A stretch of 64,000 nt of DNA, taken from positions 20,645 through 84,644 of the forward strand of contig CAWUER010000493.1 in NCBI GenBank assembly GCA_963921195.1. The letters are read 5' to 3'. The stretch is from Pegoplata infirma (Eukaryota > Arthropoda > Insecta > Diptera > Anthomyiidae). Both the position numbers and the translations under genes were made by a program. Under the pieces are notes generated by a model. That model saw nothing but the letters and a program-made list of their open reading frames with translations. It did not search any database and was not told the origin of the DNA. Below are positions 45,544 through 56,796 of this stretch, piece after piece; positions within the stretch are counted from its first letter, which is position 1, and the number at the start of each line of letters is the position of its first letter.

Positions 45544-46600
45544 GCAGCCAAAATACACTACAATTGCGATCTTCAGCCGGTTGTAGGGAGTCAAAGACAG
45601 ATTCTATTTTTTTTTTTGGATTATGTTCCCCATTATCAGCTCTTAAAAGAGCCATGTTGTTTTGCTATTACCTTTAATTTTATTTTTCGGGACAGGCTAG
45701 TGCCCAGCTTGTTAAAAAAGTGTCAAATTCGAGCACAGTGTAATTAATAATAATTGAGTGATTATAATCACTCATTTATATTTGAACGCACAGGTCATGG
45801 AAATTATTAAGAAAATAATACGGTTTATTATAATTTTTTATCTAATGTTGCATTATAAGCCGTTACCGATGTCGTAAATGAAATAATAATAATATATTTT
45901 TATTAAAATGCAAAACCTTCTATCTTATCATTTTCATTCATGTACTTTAAATATTTTTGAAAAACAAAAACCTCTATCCATCATAAAATCTCCAATAGGG
46001 CAAATTTTTAAAAACGAATTATATGTGAGATTCATTAGTTAATTTAAAAAAATGTTGTAGAATATCGAATTTTAATTAATCTAACAATACCCAAAAAAAA
46101 AGTTTTTTGGCTCTCCTAAATAATTGTGATTTTTTAGATAGAGGGTTTTGAATATGGGCCCTCGATATATGTAAAAACTTTAACATTAGGAATTTGTTTT
46201 GTGATATTTTTGCAAAAAAGAAAAATAATGCATACCTTAAGGAGCGAAAAGTAATGATTAATGCATGAGTTAACATCTCTTTCGTTTTTCTTAAAATTCT
46301 GTTGAAGAATTTTTAAAGCATTCCATAAGGAGATAAGCTTTAAATTTCAACAATTGCGGCAAATCGCTATTTAATAAGAAGCTAAATTTATACAAATTTA
46401 AGATTATATAAAATTTTATCGAATTTTTTAAAGCTTTATAAAATTATAGCTAAGATGATTAATTTGAGTTTTACCTTAAACATATCCGTTCATATGTTTT
46501 TAAGTATATATTAGGTCGGGTCAGAAAAAAAAGTTTAAAGACTGTTGTTAATATTAAAGTTATAAAAAAAAAAAAATATTTGAGCTGGTGTTTTTCGAGG
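45544..46600. other. Mixed AT-rich region with a weak MITE
   Basis: CAAAACCTTCTATCTTATC (45906) and GATAGAGGGTTTTGAATA (near 46140-46158) look like weak inverted ends about 250 bases apart. 45545-45720 has a slightly higher G/C patch with no recognised gene. Confidence 0.4.
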
Positions 46601-46602
46601 GT

Positions 46603-46834
46603 ACACTCACATAACAAATACAGTTTACACAACCGCAAATTATTCAAACCTCATTTTAAAACTGTTTAAATCGTTCGGTTATTCGGTTGTTACAATTAAA
46701 AATTTCGGCTGTCACAACCGTTTTTTGGTTTCCATAATTTTATTATGGTTGTGACAACCGCATGGCTGGTTACAACAACCTCAAAAATGAGGTTGTTATA
46801 TTTAGGGTTGTGGCAACCGGATTTTTTGTTTGAG
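46603..46834. mobile_element. MITE-like element rich in GGTTGTGACAACCG palindromes
   Basis: TACACTCACATAACAAA at the left and TTTGTTTGAGTA at the right are approximate inverted ends of the CACTCAAAA type. The interior holds at least five GGTTGT/ACAACC words in opposite orientations. Confidence 0.55.
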
Positions 46835-47155
46835 TAAAGGGTGTACACTCGTTTCCGATCCGGCCTATTACTTAAATTTCTATCACCTTTTTGATATGAG
46901 CTTTAATGAATTTTTTTGTTTTTTGTTAATTTTTTTTTGTCGAAATAATGTGTATGCACTTAACATTAGACCGGCATTTTTTTGTATGGCAAATTTTTAT
47001 CCTTTTATGGCTTAAACTTATGTAGTACAAGAAAAGTTTTGAATTTTTAAGAAATAAAAAAAAAATAAAGCAAAAATAAAATAAGGGTTGCAAAACACAT
47101 AATTTTCATGTGCTGAATATGAATATTAAAGAGTTTTAAAAATTGGTTGAACGTT
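46835..47155. other. AT-rich spacer
   Basis: No recognised feature; ORF 46830-47015 is Phe-rich and unsupported. Confidence 0.4.
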
Positions 47156-47554
47156 TCAAAAAGAAGAATGACATTTTTTACATTCAGAATTAAAAAAAAA
47201 ATTACAAAATTTGTTTCCCTTGACTATTTTAAACAGCTTGAGACCAAATTTCACTAAAAAATAATTGTTGGAGCTAAAGCTCTTTCCACCGAGCCATTTC
47301 TTGAGGTTTAGTAATAGGAAATAGTCACTGGGGACTAAATCCGGAGAATATGGCGGAAGAGGTACCAATTCGTAGCCCAGTTCATGGAATTTTACCATTG
47401 AGACAGCACACGTGTGCACCCATGAATTATCTTGATGAAAAATAACTTTTTTCTTGGCCATCGTTCGTTTTTTGGAATCCTCGTTAAATCGGTCCAATAA
47501 GTTGTCATAGTATTCGCCGTTTATGGTTTTTCTCTGTTGAAGGTAATTTCGCAT
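47156..47554 (-). pseudogene. mariner transposase, C-terminal half remnant
   Basis: Cut-and-paste transposase fragment. Visible landmarks of the mariner DD34D catalytic domain: INGEYYDNLLDRFN, KKKVIFHQDNSWVHT (second catalytic Asp), YELVPLPPYSPDLVPSDYFLL (third Asp in SPD, YSPDL-PSDY signature) and LKKWLGGKSFSS. The N-terminal helix-turn-helix region and the first catalytic Asp are missing; the piece starts abruptly at 47554. The last ~35 residues do not follow the family. No terminal repeats were found around it. Confidence 0.88.
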
Positions 47555-47559
47555 CCTAA

Positions 47560-48050
47560 AAAACTTAATTTTACGTGTTTAAAAACACGTCAACTTTTGA
47601 AAGGTAACTCTGATGCTACTGAAGCTTGCTTGGTATATATATTTGTCGTTACCCTGTTCTGGTTGGTATTGAATAGCAAAATCGGTCCAGTGGTTCAAGA
47701 GTTATTAGGAAAACCGTGAATTTCAGATTGGTTTCACCATTAATTCACGTGTTGATAAAACCGTTAAACTAGCGTTAAAAACATTGAAGAGTCAAAAAAA
47801 TATTTTACAAAGTATTTTTCCCACTCACAAATATTTTTACAATTAAACAAAAAAAACTTACACTCCAAAAAAAATTTTACACTCAAAAAAATTATGTATT
47901 TTTTTTTCAAAAATGAGTAAAAAAAGTTTTTTACTCAAAAAAATATATTTCTAAACAAATTTGGTAATTTTTTTTCACGTTAGAAAATTGACTATCACTT
48001 CAAAAGGGTATTCATGGATTCGGCCAAGTTGAATTTAACTTTTATACTTT
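47560..48050 (+). mobile_element. GTCY repeat, 3' part of long subtype
   Basis: AACTTTTGAAAGGTAACTC, ATCGGTCCAGTGGTTCAAG and TCACGTGTTGATAAA blocks correspond to the 3' halves of 31540-32547 and 32603-33568. It ends GGGTATTCATGGATTCGGCC...TTGAATTTAACTTTTATACTT. It begins directly at the mariner fragment's border. Confidence 0.75.
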
Positions 48051-48283
48051 TTTTACATATTTTTTTAATTTTCTAAAACAAATGAAACATTTTTATGTCA
48101 GAATAACGTCAAAGACCTGCACTTTGATCAAGGGGATAAGACAATTACATTTTTCTCGGCCCGCCCCTTTTTGTAGGTGTTGTCCGGCAACGTCCCCGCC
48201 GACCCCCTAAAAAATTCTCTTAAATTTTTTTTTTTACATTTTAAAGGGCATTTTAGCAAAAATGCTAAAAATAAATACGTAAA

Positions 48284-48838
48284 CAGAGCTTCGTACGAAT
48301 TAATTCTATTGAGAATTAATTCACAAAAAGTTCAATTCTTTTTTTAAAAGTTTTGAATTAGCATTTCTTACTAGCATTCAACACGAATTAATTCAAAGGC
48401 TTAATTCTCAAAGCTTAAATCAAATTGAATTAATTCCGAAGAGAATTAATTCCTTGCAAGCTAATCATTCAATTGAATGATCAAAATGGTTGATGATGAT
48501 TTTTTGATTTCATTCCCTTTGTATTTTCAAAAATGTGTTGCTTGTGTGCATTTTAAACATCTTCGTGTGTTAACGATCGGCTGTTGTTATGTCGACGTCT
48601 AGTCTGCAGCTTCCCACATAAGCTTAATGTGTGTGTATGTGTGTTGCGCTTCACTGTTTTAAATTGAATGATGAGAAAATTTCATGATTCAATTTGAATG
48701 ATCATTCTTAAGGAATGAATTCCTAAGAGAATTAATTCAGTGATTTTGAAACTTGAATGATTTTAGGGAATGCCAAATTCTATTTTTTTAATTCGAATTA
48801 GAAAATTGAATTAAAGAATTAATTCTTTCGAACCTTTG
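48284..48838. mobile_element. hAT-like MITE, 555 bp, GAATTAATTC subterminal repeats
   Basis: CAGAGCTTCGTACGAATTAA at the left and TTCTTTCGAACCTTTG at the right (19 of 23 bases inverted). TACGTAAA is duplicated exactly (48276-48283; 48839-48846). The palindrome GAATTAATTC recurs many times. No coding sequence. Confidence 0.82.
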
Positions 48839-48883
48839 TACGTAAACATGTATTTAGTATTTAAATTGTAAGTTTTTATATGT

Positions 48884-49107
48884 TTATATTTTGAGGATGT
48901 TTATTCGGGCTCGAGGTCATTATTTTCTTTACTAATTAAAACCATGATATTCTCATAGTATAATTTTCAAGATTTTTTTTTTTTTAATTTATTTATGTTG
49001 GTAATTTTTGCAAGACTTAATTGACACGTGTTTCGGAATTTGTCAAATTCCATTGTCAAGATTATTTGGCAAAAAATAGAAACGATATACTACAAAGTAG
49101 CAAACGA
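48884..49107 (-). repeat. Direct repeat 1 of CTTGACAATG...CGAAAC element
   Basis: ~224 bp nearly identical to 49419-49647. On the minus strand it contains CTTGACAATG, GAATTTGACAAATTC hairpin, CGAAACACGTGTC, GTCTTGCAAAAATTACC and ends GACCTCGAGCCCGAATAAAC. Two flanking direct copies around ~310 bp of different sequence look like LTR-type ends of a very short element. Confidence 0.7.
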
Positions 49108-49418
49108 GTCTAATGACAAATCGTTTGTGCACAAACTAAAATATTAATACATATTCGCCCTTATTCACAACGAGAATTAGAAAGACGAAGAAATTGTACC
49201 ATACTAATAAGGCAACGAATGTCAATAACCAATAAAAATATTTAAAACAATTTTACATATGATCGTCCATTGGACTACAACAATATGTTATTTGTGTTGT
49301 TGTGAGGTAATAATCCATATTAGGGTAATTCATCACTTTGGCGTGCCAACCATTATGTTCAAATTCTGATTAATTTTTATTAAAAAATAAAAATTGTTTT
49401 TTTCAGCCTTTAAAATAC

Positions 49419-49647
49419 TATATTTTGAGGATGTTTATTCTGGCTCGAGGTCATTATTTTCTTTACTAATTAAAACCATGATATTCTCATAGCATAATTT
49501 TCAGGAAAATTATTTTTTGTTTTAAATTTATTTATGTTGGTCACTTTTGCAAGACTTAATCGACACGTGTTTCGGAATTTGTCAAATTCCATTGTCAAGA
49601 TTATTTAGCAAAAAATAGAAACGATTTACTACAAAGTAGCAAACGAA
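49419..49647 (-). repeat. Direct repeat 2 of CTTGACAATG...CGAAAC element
   Basis: Same blocks as 48884-49107 with few differences. The sequence between the repeats (49108-49418) has no ORF. A third, diverged copy lies at 22340-22515 on the plus strand. Confidence 0.7.
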
Positions 49648-49689
49648 ATCAGAACTTTATACGTTTTTAATATTTTTAGCATTTTTTTT

Positions 49690-49815
49690 CACATTTCGGT
49701 ATCGGTAATACCGTAACCGATTCAACTCAAATACCGTTACCGATACCCATACCGAAATAAATAAAAAAACGATACCAATACCGATATCGATACCGTTATT
49801 CGTTTCGATTGCCAA
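49690..49815 (-). mobile_element. Solo end of the CGGTAACGG hAT-like family
   Basis: The minus strand reads GAAACGAATAACGGTATCG then further ATCGGTAACGG words, as at the left end of the element at 43196. Only this end is present. Confidence 0.65.
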
Positions 49816-50107
49816 TATTGGTTTTTTTCTTTTAAAAATTCAACTTTCAAAGAGCGATATCTAAAAATCCGTTCGACGGACTTAAAAATTTTTTCGATAC
49901 TTGTATTCAAAATTAATAGATATGATGTGTCGCAGGATATACTATTTTTATTTTTTTTTTTTGTAATTTTCAAAAATTCAAAACTTTGATCGCCCGGCGA
50001 CAGAAATTTATTAAATCCGATAGGCCTCAAATTTGTACCACATAATTTTTAAGTACGGTAGAAAAAAAATTTCTGGGTATTTGAGAAAATCGTAATTTAA
50101 AAAAAAA

Positions 50108-51526
50108 ACAAGTAAAAATTAAATTCGGCCTTGCCGAATGCAGTGATACCCTCCACAATTTCAAAAAGATTATTGCAAAAAACTTTATTTAAAAGGAAAT
50201 TACTTTTGAAAAAAAAATTTTTTTTGAAAAAAAAAATTCCGCGAAAAAAAAATTTTGGTAAAAAAAAATCCGCAATTTTTTTTTTTTTTTTTCAAAAAGT
50301 ATGTTCGTACTTGTTTAAATACCATTTGGTGTTCAATTATGTCCACATATGTCAACCAGAAGCCGAATTAAAGCATTTTGTATTTTTAGGTTACGTTGAA
50401 TGTACTGAAATTTTTGAGGTGTGCTTATATTTTCGTTCATAACTTTTGAACCGCTGAACCGATATCGCTCAAATGCAATACCAAACTTCTCGGTAGAACT
50501 GCCAATAAATATGTTAAGTTTCAGTCATCTCTGTGCAATATTTTGTCCGCGACACTCAAAAAAATACGTTAGTAGATTTACTAATTTTTTTTTTTTGCTA
50601 ACGCTAGTTAGCTAACTTTTAGCTAATTTTTAGTTGAGATTAGCATGTTAGCAAAAAATTCTTGTAAACTTCATTTAGCACATTAGCAATTTTAAACAAA
50701 CTTTGAACTAATTTCTTTTGCTAAATTTGAAATTGAGTTGACTACATTTTTACAAGATTTTTTGCTAATATTAGCAAAATAAATGGTAATTTTTTTTTAT
50801 TTTCAGAAAACTTAAAATGGCGCTATCTCGGAAACTAAGCCAGATAGAGCAAAATGGAGGCCATTTTTGGTTCTCGAGCTCTCCATAGTATCGCCGGTCC
50901 TCTTCACATGCGTGGGACCCTAATGGGCCCTAACTTTGGATCCAAAAAAGTTAGCATTCCCGAAAATTTTAAAATGCTCATATCTCGGTAAATAATGCCG
51001 ACACAACAAAAAGTCCAAAAGCGTTTTTTCAAAAGCTTTCTAAGTAATATTTTTGAAATTATCGAGTTTCTTAATTCTCAAGACCCCAGTGGTCCCCTAT
51101 AATCACGTATCTCAAAAACTAAGCAAGGTAGAGCGAAACGGACACAAATTTTGGATCAAAAAGTAGACGATTTTTAAGGAACCCAACTAGGTCTAGGAAC
51201 ATTGGGGTCTGGACCTATCGGGTCCGAACCCAATGGGGTCCTCAGATGTGTATAAACTAAGTTCAAAAAAAAATATTTAGTTAACTAATTATTGGCAAAA
51301 CATTTTTGCTAACTTTAGCAAAAAAATTGTGGGTTCAAAATCAGCAAATTTTCTTGTAGGTTTACAAGCTTTTTTTGCTAACATTACAGTTTTTTTTTTT
51401 GAGTGTAGAATGTCTTAAAATCGATCGGGCATCATGAATATATATACTTTATGTGGTCCCAGACCGATATTTCGATGAGTTACAAACGGAATGACAAACT
51501 TATATATAACCTCTATCACTAAAAAG
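50108..51526 (-). mobile_element. GTCY repeat hosting two MITEs and, through one, the LOA element
   Basis: Minus strand, short subtype. The 3' end (ATTCGGCAAGGCCGAATTT, CTTGTTTTTTT) is at 50108 and the start-proximal part runs to CTCTATCACTA at 51521. The last bases of the repeat (AAGTGGAGGGTATA) reappear at 56277-56290 beyond the nested insertions. The (GTCY)n core has been replaced by the MITE at 50553-51405. Confidence 0.85.
50553..51405. mobile_element. MITE of the CACTCAAAA family, 853 bp
   Basis: CACTCAAAAAAATACG at the left and TTTTTTTTTTGAGTG at the right. Interior words TTAGCAAAAA and TTTTTGCTAAC in both orientations. TA is present at the right border only, and the host's (GTCY)n tract is missing, so insertion was accompanied or followed by deletion. 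Confidence 0.75.
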
Positions 51527-51632
51527 GGAAGTATCTCAACCCTTATGAACCGATTTATTATTCAAGGGGTGATCTAGCCCTAACGGCCGGCACTGCGACC
51601 CTTATGGGTCTTTTGTGCCAAGATCCATTAAT

Positions 51633-53516
51633 CTAATTCAAACTCTGTTCAATGTTCCTAATGAACATTATAACAGAGGATGGAGAAGCTAGCTTTATAT
51701 CCGCAGAATTAAGCAATTCTTTGTCTAAAAACCGTTTTCTGATCCTACATATTGCGACGCACTCACATAATATGTGTTGCGTTGTTTCTACTTCCTCAAG
51801 ACAAAGTCGACACAAAGACGATGCACAAAGGTTTAAATTATGCAAGTGATAATTTACCTTATAATGCCCGGTGAGAAAACCTGTCAGTAACCTAATGTCA
51901 CCTTTGGTGTGATTAAGTATACTTCCATATGATAATGGCGCGGTTAGTGCTTTGGATTGGCGTAGACCTCCTGAATTTTCCCACAAGTTTAAGAAGTCGG
52001 TTCTTTCCAAACCCTTAATCATGTTCGAGAAGGTGGACCAGTTTACCCCACAATAGGGTTCGGGTCCGGTCATAGGAGTAGCGGAGGCATTTCTAGCAAG
52101 CTCATCCGCTATCTCATTACCCTCAAAACCTCTATGACCAGGGATCCAAAATAGAGTAATTTTGTTTCTCCCGGCCAGCTGTTGAAGGGTATCAAAACAT
52201 TCCAGTGTCAATTTGGATTTAAATTCCCAAGAAGACAACGCCTGAAGTGCTGCCTGGCTATCAGAGAAGATTGAAATATGAGTACCCTTCATACCCTTTG
52301 CAATATTAACTCTAGCGCATATTGCAATAGCCTGAATTTCAGCCTGAAAAACTGTAGGCCACCTACCCATTGGTTCGGAGATCCGCGTGTTAGGACCGTA
52401 GACACCAGCGCCAACTCCAGAGGACATTTTGGATCCGTCAGTATACCAGTTTAGGCTTCTAGTATCCACATATGGACCACCTTCATCCCACTCTGGTCTA
52501 CTCGGTATCACGATCCCAAATTTCCTTCCAAAGCGAAGCATAGTGTTTATTCTATCCGTCGGCATATCTAGATTTTCCCTAATTCCTATTGAAGAAAGAA
52601 TATTGGAGTGGCCGTTCGAGTTGCGAGGGTCAGAGTAATCGATATTCATTCTACGCGCAGCCATAGCTGCCGTAGATCTAATAAAGATGTCGAGAGGTGT
52701 GAGACCCAAAATGGCTTCTTGGGCCAAAGTTGGGCAGGTTTTCATAGCACCCGTGATTAGAGTACAAGCCAGACGCTGTACCTTGCCTAGCCTTACGGTG
52801 GCATCCCTCTGCATAGTCTTCGGCCACCATACTATTGCAGCGTACGTCATGATCGGTCTTACAATCATCTTGTAGATCCACATGACCATTTTGGGGCTCA
52901 ATCCCCAGGTCCTACCAACAATCCTATTCGCTGCCCATAATGCCGCAATAGCCTTTTTGATAGTGCCGTCTAAATGTGAATTCCAAGTAAGTTTCGTATC
53001 TAAGATAACTCCTAAATATTTAACCTCCTTAGAGAGTTGGATAATAGTATTCCCTACGGAAATTATACCTAAATTGAGATTTCTTCTCCTAGTAAACGGG
53101 ACTATAATAGTCTTGTTAGGGTTAATGGAAAGACCCTGTTCAGTGCACCAGCCCATTATCAAACGTAGAGCGTTGCACATAATATCCGAGATGATATTGT
53201 CGAATTTACCAGTTACTATAACTACTAAATCGTCCGCGTAACCGATTGTTTGATAACCCATATTATCTAGCCTCTGAAGCAAGTCATCTATCACCAGGGA
53301 CCATAGTAGTGGAGATAGGACGCCGCCCTGAGGACAGCCTTTAACGGCATTCACTGTGACTCGAGTGCAACCCATAGATGCGGTTATTTCCCTGCTCTCT
53401 AGCATGTTCTTAATCCATCTACATGTACCCTGATCTACACCTCTACACCGAAGTGCAGATTCAATGGAGTCATAACCAGTATTATCAAAGGCTCCCTCAA
53501 TATCCAAAAGGCACAA
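51633..53516 (-). pseudogene. LOA ORF2, downstream part: RT core, RNase H, zinc finger
   Basis: Carries the reverse-transcriptase palm: LLDIEGAFDNTGYDS (first Asp), GCPQGGVLSPLLW, and catalytic GYADDLVV near residue 94. RNase H follows with WYTDGSKMSSGVGAG near residue 370, AEIQAI, SDSQAAL and a HRGFEGNEIADELA end. A CCHC-like finger near the C terminus (CRLCLEEVETTQHILCEC) precedes the stop at 51633. The frame joins the upstream part by a one-base change in a T run near 53508. It is otherwise open for 627 codons, indicating a fairly young insertion. Confidence 0.92.
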
Positions 53517-55249
53517 AGAGCTATTTCCTTGTCCTTATGGGCTTTTTCTATAACTGTCACCAGATGATGTAAAGCCGAATCAGTAGATTTGCCTTTTGCA
53601 TATGCATACTGATTCCTGTGTAAAGGATATTGGTCGAAGTACGTAGATCTTAAGTGAAGATCCAGTAATCTTTCCATAGTCTTCAGTAGGAAGGATGTAA
53701 GACTTATGGGTCTATACGATTTTGGCAATTCAGCCGGTCTATTTCCAGCCTTAGGTATAAATACAACATTTACCTTCCTCCAAAGAGAAGGGATGTGTCC
53801 AAATATAAAGCTAGATCTAAAAACAGATACTAATGTATCCAAAAGAAAGTCTAACCCATTCTGCAAAAGAGCGGGGAAGATTTCGTCCCCCCCAGGGGAC
53901 TTAAACGGATCAAAGGACTTAATGGCCCATCTAACCTTATCCGGGTCGAAGATGACGCCTGAAAGATTAGATGTTCTCCTACAAAATCTTATGGGGTCGT
54001 ATATAATATTATTTCCTGAAGGATCACAAATGATCGAATCAGGAAAGTGAATTTGTAATAACAACTCCATAGTCTCCTTTCGGTCCTTGGTATAGATACC
54101 GTTATTTCCCCTTAAGAGACCCATCTCGTTGGTAGAGGATTTCACTAACGTTTTATGTAGTCTTGCGACTGTAGGAGTATCTTCTATGCTTTCACAGAAT
54201 TTCCTCCAAGATGCCCTTTTGGATCTTCTAATTTCCTTGTTGTACTCAGTCAGTGAACTTCTATAAGTATCCCAGTTCCCAGTACGTTTGGCCTCATTAA
54301 AAAGTTTTCTAACTTTCTTCCGCATATCATCGAGAGCACCACTCCACCATGGGACCTTACGTCGTACCTTTTGTTGACGTATTGTGCTGCTTTCATGATA
54401 CGAGGATTTAATCACTTGATCAAGCTGTCCTGCTGCCACTTCTAGGTCCCCTATGGAACCAATATCGGTGATCAGCAGGTCAGCTTTAGAAGCGATAGAT
54501 TCCCTATAAGAAATCCAGTTAGTATTTTTTCTCGATATAAACTCTTGAGTGAGTGACAGATTGCCAGGAATGTCAAATCGAATGTGCTGATGATCAGACA
54601 TTGAGACTTCATCTGACACCCTCCAATTGTTTACATAAGTGGATATGAATGGACTAGCTAGAGTGAGATCTAATACCTCCTCCCTAATAACATTAATAAA
54701 AGTAGGTTTGGATCCCTTGTTCAAAATATCTATCTGATTAAAACCTAAATAATCAAGAAGATCCCTACCTCTATCATTTATGTTGCTACTCCCCCATATG
54801 GTATGATGTGCGTTGGCATCACACCCAATTATAAACTGAAAGTTGTTTTTCTGACAGTAACTTACCAGCTTTGTGACCTCCACCGGAGGTATCGGTCCCT
54901 CACCTGCAAAGTATGCTGAGGCACAGACTACTTCTCTCGTTCCCTTCTCCGTTGGAACCTCAATAATGGCCGACACCAAATCCCTCTGGATGAATTCTGG
55001 AATAGGGAGAAAATTAATGTGTTTATCTATTAAGATCGCCGTTCTTGGCGGAACATCGATACAATCGCTACGATGATAAATCAATTTACCTGATTCATGT
55101 TGAAGGCCCATTATCTTACCCTTGACAGCCCATGGTTCCTGGAGTAGAGCCATGGCTATCTGTTCGCAGGCGAAGGTCTTGCACAATGTAGCCGACGCTC
55201 CTTTAGCGTGGTGCAAGTTCGCCTGCAGCACCTTAAGGGTGCTCATCAT
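53435..55249 (-). pseudogene. LOA ORF2, upstream part: endonuclease and RT N-terminal region
   Basis: Starts at ATG 55249-55247, which overlaps the ORF1 stop as ATGA. It has an AP-type endonuclease (LQANLHHAKGASATL, LLQEPWAV, IIGCDANAHHTIWGSS near residue 142, SDHQHIRFDI near 220). A linker follows, then the RT entry (PKAGNRPAELPKSYRPISLTS, NQYAYAKGKSTDSAL). At the CAFLD-type motif it slips into another frame: the T run has one base too few. About 604 codons before the wrong-frame stop. Plus-strand ORFs over this interval are shadows. Confidence 0.92.
55246..55249 (-). promoter_or_regulatory. ATGA stop-start overlap between LOA ORF1 and ORF2
   Basis: ORF2 ATG and ORF1 TGA share bases (GGATGATGAGC). 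Such overlaps support termination-reinitiation as the way ORF2 is translated. Confidence 0.7.
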
Positions 55250-55695
55250 CCTGGAAAATCGGATTTGGAGATTGCCGCTAACTTTTGTAACCGCGCTCTC
55301 CGTGGCCCCTTTTGTTTATGGTTGTTCTGTGGGGGGCGTTCCTTTTGGAGCTTTTTAGCTTCTACCGGTGGTAGCGTAGAAGTTGTTGATTTTTGTTGAG
55401 CAGCACGACTGGTGGAAGGACTCTCGTCCATTGGAGCAACTACTGCTTTGCCGCCATCTTCTGCGTTAACAACGTTTGGCTTTGTAATCTTGCCGATTGC
55501 TGGTTTTTTCTGTGGTACGGAATCACGGTTGACATCCTTCAACATCAATTTGACTCGACCGTACCGGTATGCAATTTTACCATTTAGCTCACATAGCTTA
55601 GTCCAAGACAGGTCATCGACCGCGAAAAGAAGTTGGAGAAGTTGACCCTCATTGGCCCTCTTCACCACCTTCCAGTCTTTGGCCCTAATGCCGTT
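55246..55695 (-). pseudogene. LOA ORF1, C-terminal part (5'-truncated)
   Basis: About 145 codons survive, ending TGA at 55248-55246. Content: KDWKVVKRANEGQLLQLLFA, WTKLCELNGKIAYRYGRVKLM, then a Pro/Ser/Lys-rich basic tail (KGPRRARLQKLAAISKSDFPG). No zinc knuckle is visible in the remaining piece. ORF1 proteins of this group bind element RNA. The Met at 55668 is internal; the true start was lost to truncation near 55700. Confidence 0.75.
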
Positions 55696-56290
55696 TTGAA
55701 CTGCTATGAACCGATTTGCATGAAACGTAAAATATATATAAAAGGGACAATTCTAAGGTTGAGGTGTCTCGGTTTATCGGCCATATCGGGGATTTAGGGG
55801 TTCAAAACATGGGTCAAAAAATGGCGAAAAAATCGTTTTTTGGATTTTTCAGCCATTTCTTTCTAAGAAACTATATGATGTTTATATATGAGAAGAAAGG
55901 TTTTTTTAATGCCTATCCAACAGTGGTATAACTTTATAAAAGCTTGGCTCCGTTAAATACTTTTTTCATGAAAATGTTTAAATTTTGGGGAGTTTTTATA
56001 AGAAGACATGGGCCTACGAAGTCCATATGAATATGAAATAATCTTTATTAAATTTAAGTTGACACGTATTTTTGCTCTAGAGGATATTCCTCTTAGTTCG
56101 GGAGTTATTGAAATTTTCCCGGAGGTCCACATTGTTTCATAAGGGGACAACAAAATTTTAAAACACTGATATGGCCGATAAGCCGAAACACCCCAACCTT
56201 AAAATCGTCTCTTTTATATATATTTTAAGTTTCAGGCAAATCCGTTCATAAGGGTTGAGATACTTCCCTTGTAAGTGGAGGGTATAAAAA

Positions 56291-56796
56291 TGCCACTCTA
56301 ACGTACAAATGTTTGTATGTATGTATATATGCTTATATGAATACTTATATCGACTTTGGCTTTGAACACACAGGAAATTCACATTAACATCCTGTTTTAC
56401 TTTTATACATATTTTTTTTTTGTTTGTTGGTATGATATATATAATTTTTTTTTCTAACACAAAAATATACATTAATTTTCATGCTTTTTTTTTTTTTTTT
56501 TTTTTTTTTTTTTGTTTTCATTTTTTTTTTGCAAAATAACTTTAGATCCTTTAGTAAAGTACTTTATTTAAGCCTTAAACCGGAAGCAGAGCAAGAAAAA
56601 AAATTAAATGAAACTGTATAATAATATATTTTTTTTCAACTGTTTTTTGGTTCTGGAAAACCCCAGCGAAATTTTAAAGAATGTTTTATATAAAAGAATA
56701 TTTTCCAAATATTTGAGATTTTAAGAATTATTTAATTAGAAGAAATCTCCAGATGCTAGAATGCGTCCGGTAAAAAGAAAGAAAAGAAGTATGTAA
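56291..56796. other. AT-rich spacer with long poly(T)
   Basis: A run of about 31 T at 56485-56513 and other T/A runs. ORF 56158-56472 has no recognisable domain. No gene. Confidence 0.5.

Larger units (their letters stand above)
51557..55704 (-). mobile_element. LOA-type non-LTR retrotransposon, 5'-truncated, 4148 bp
   Basis: The 13-base target TATGAACCGATTT is present at 51544-51556 and 55705-55717. The minus strand has the end of ORF1, then ORF2 with endonuclease, RT and a C-terminal RNase H, then a ~75-base 3' tail ending in AATAATAA. RT motif GCPQGGVLSPLLW together with RNase H points to the LOA group (I/Jockey superfamily). 5' truncation within ORF1 is the normal outcome of incomplete reverse transcription. 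Confidence 0.9.
51527..56276. mobile_element. Foldback MITE with GGGAAGTATCTC ends, split by LOA element
   Basis: GGGAAGTATCTCAACCCTTA at the left is mirrored at 56250-56270 (...GGGTTGAGATACTTCCC). With the LOA insertion removed the element is about 600 bp. Its ~98-bp inverted ends also share AAAATATATATAAAAG and TCGGTTTATCGGCCATATC-like blocks (55740-55790; 56160-56225). Confidence 0.82.

Noticed and set aside
52429..55645. Plus-strand ORFs over the LOA element
   Set aside because: Shadows of ORF1/ORF2. The minus strand carries all motifs.
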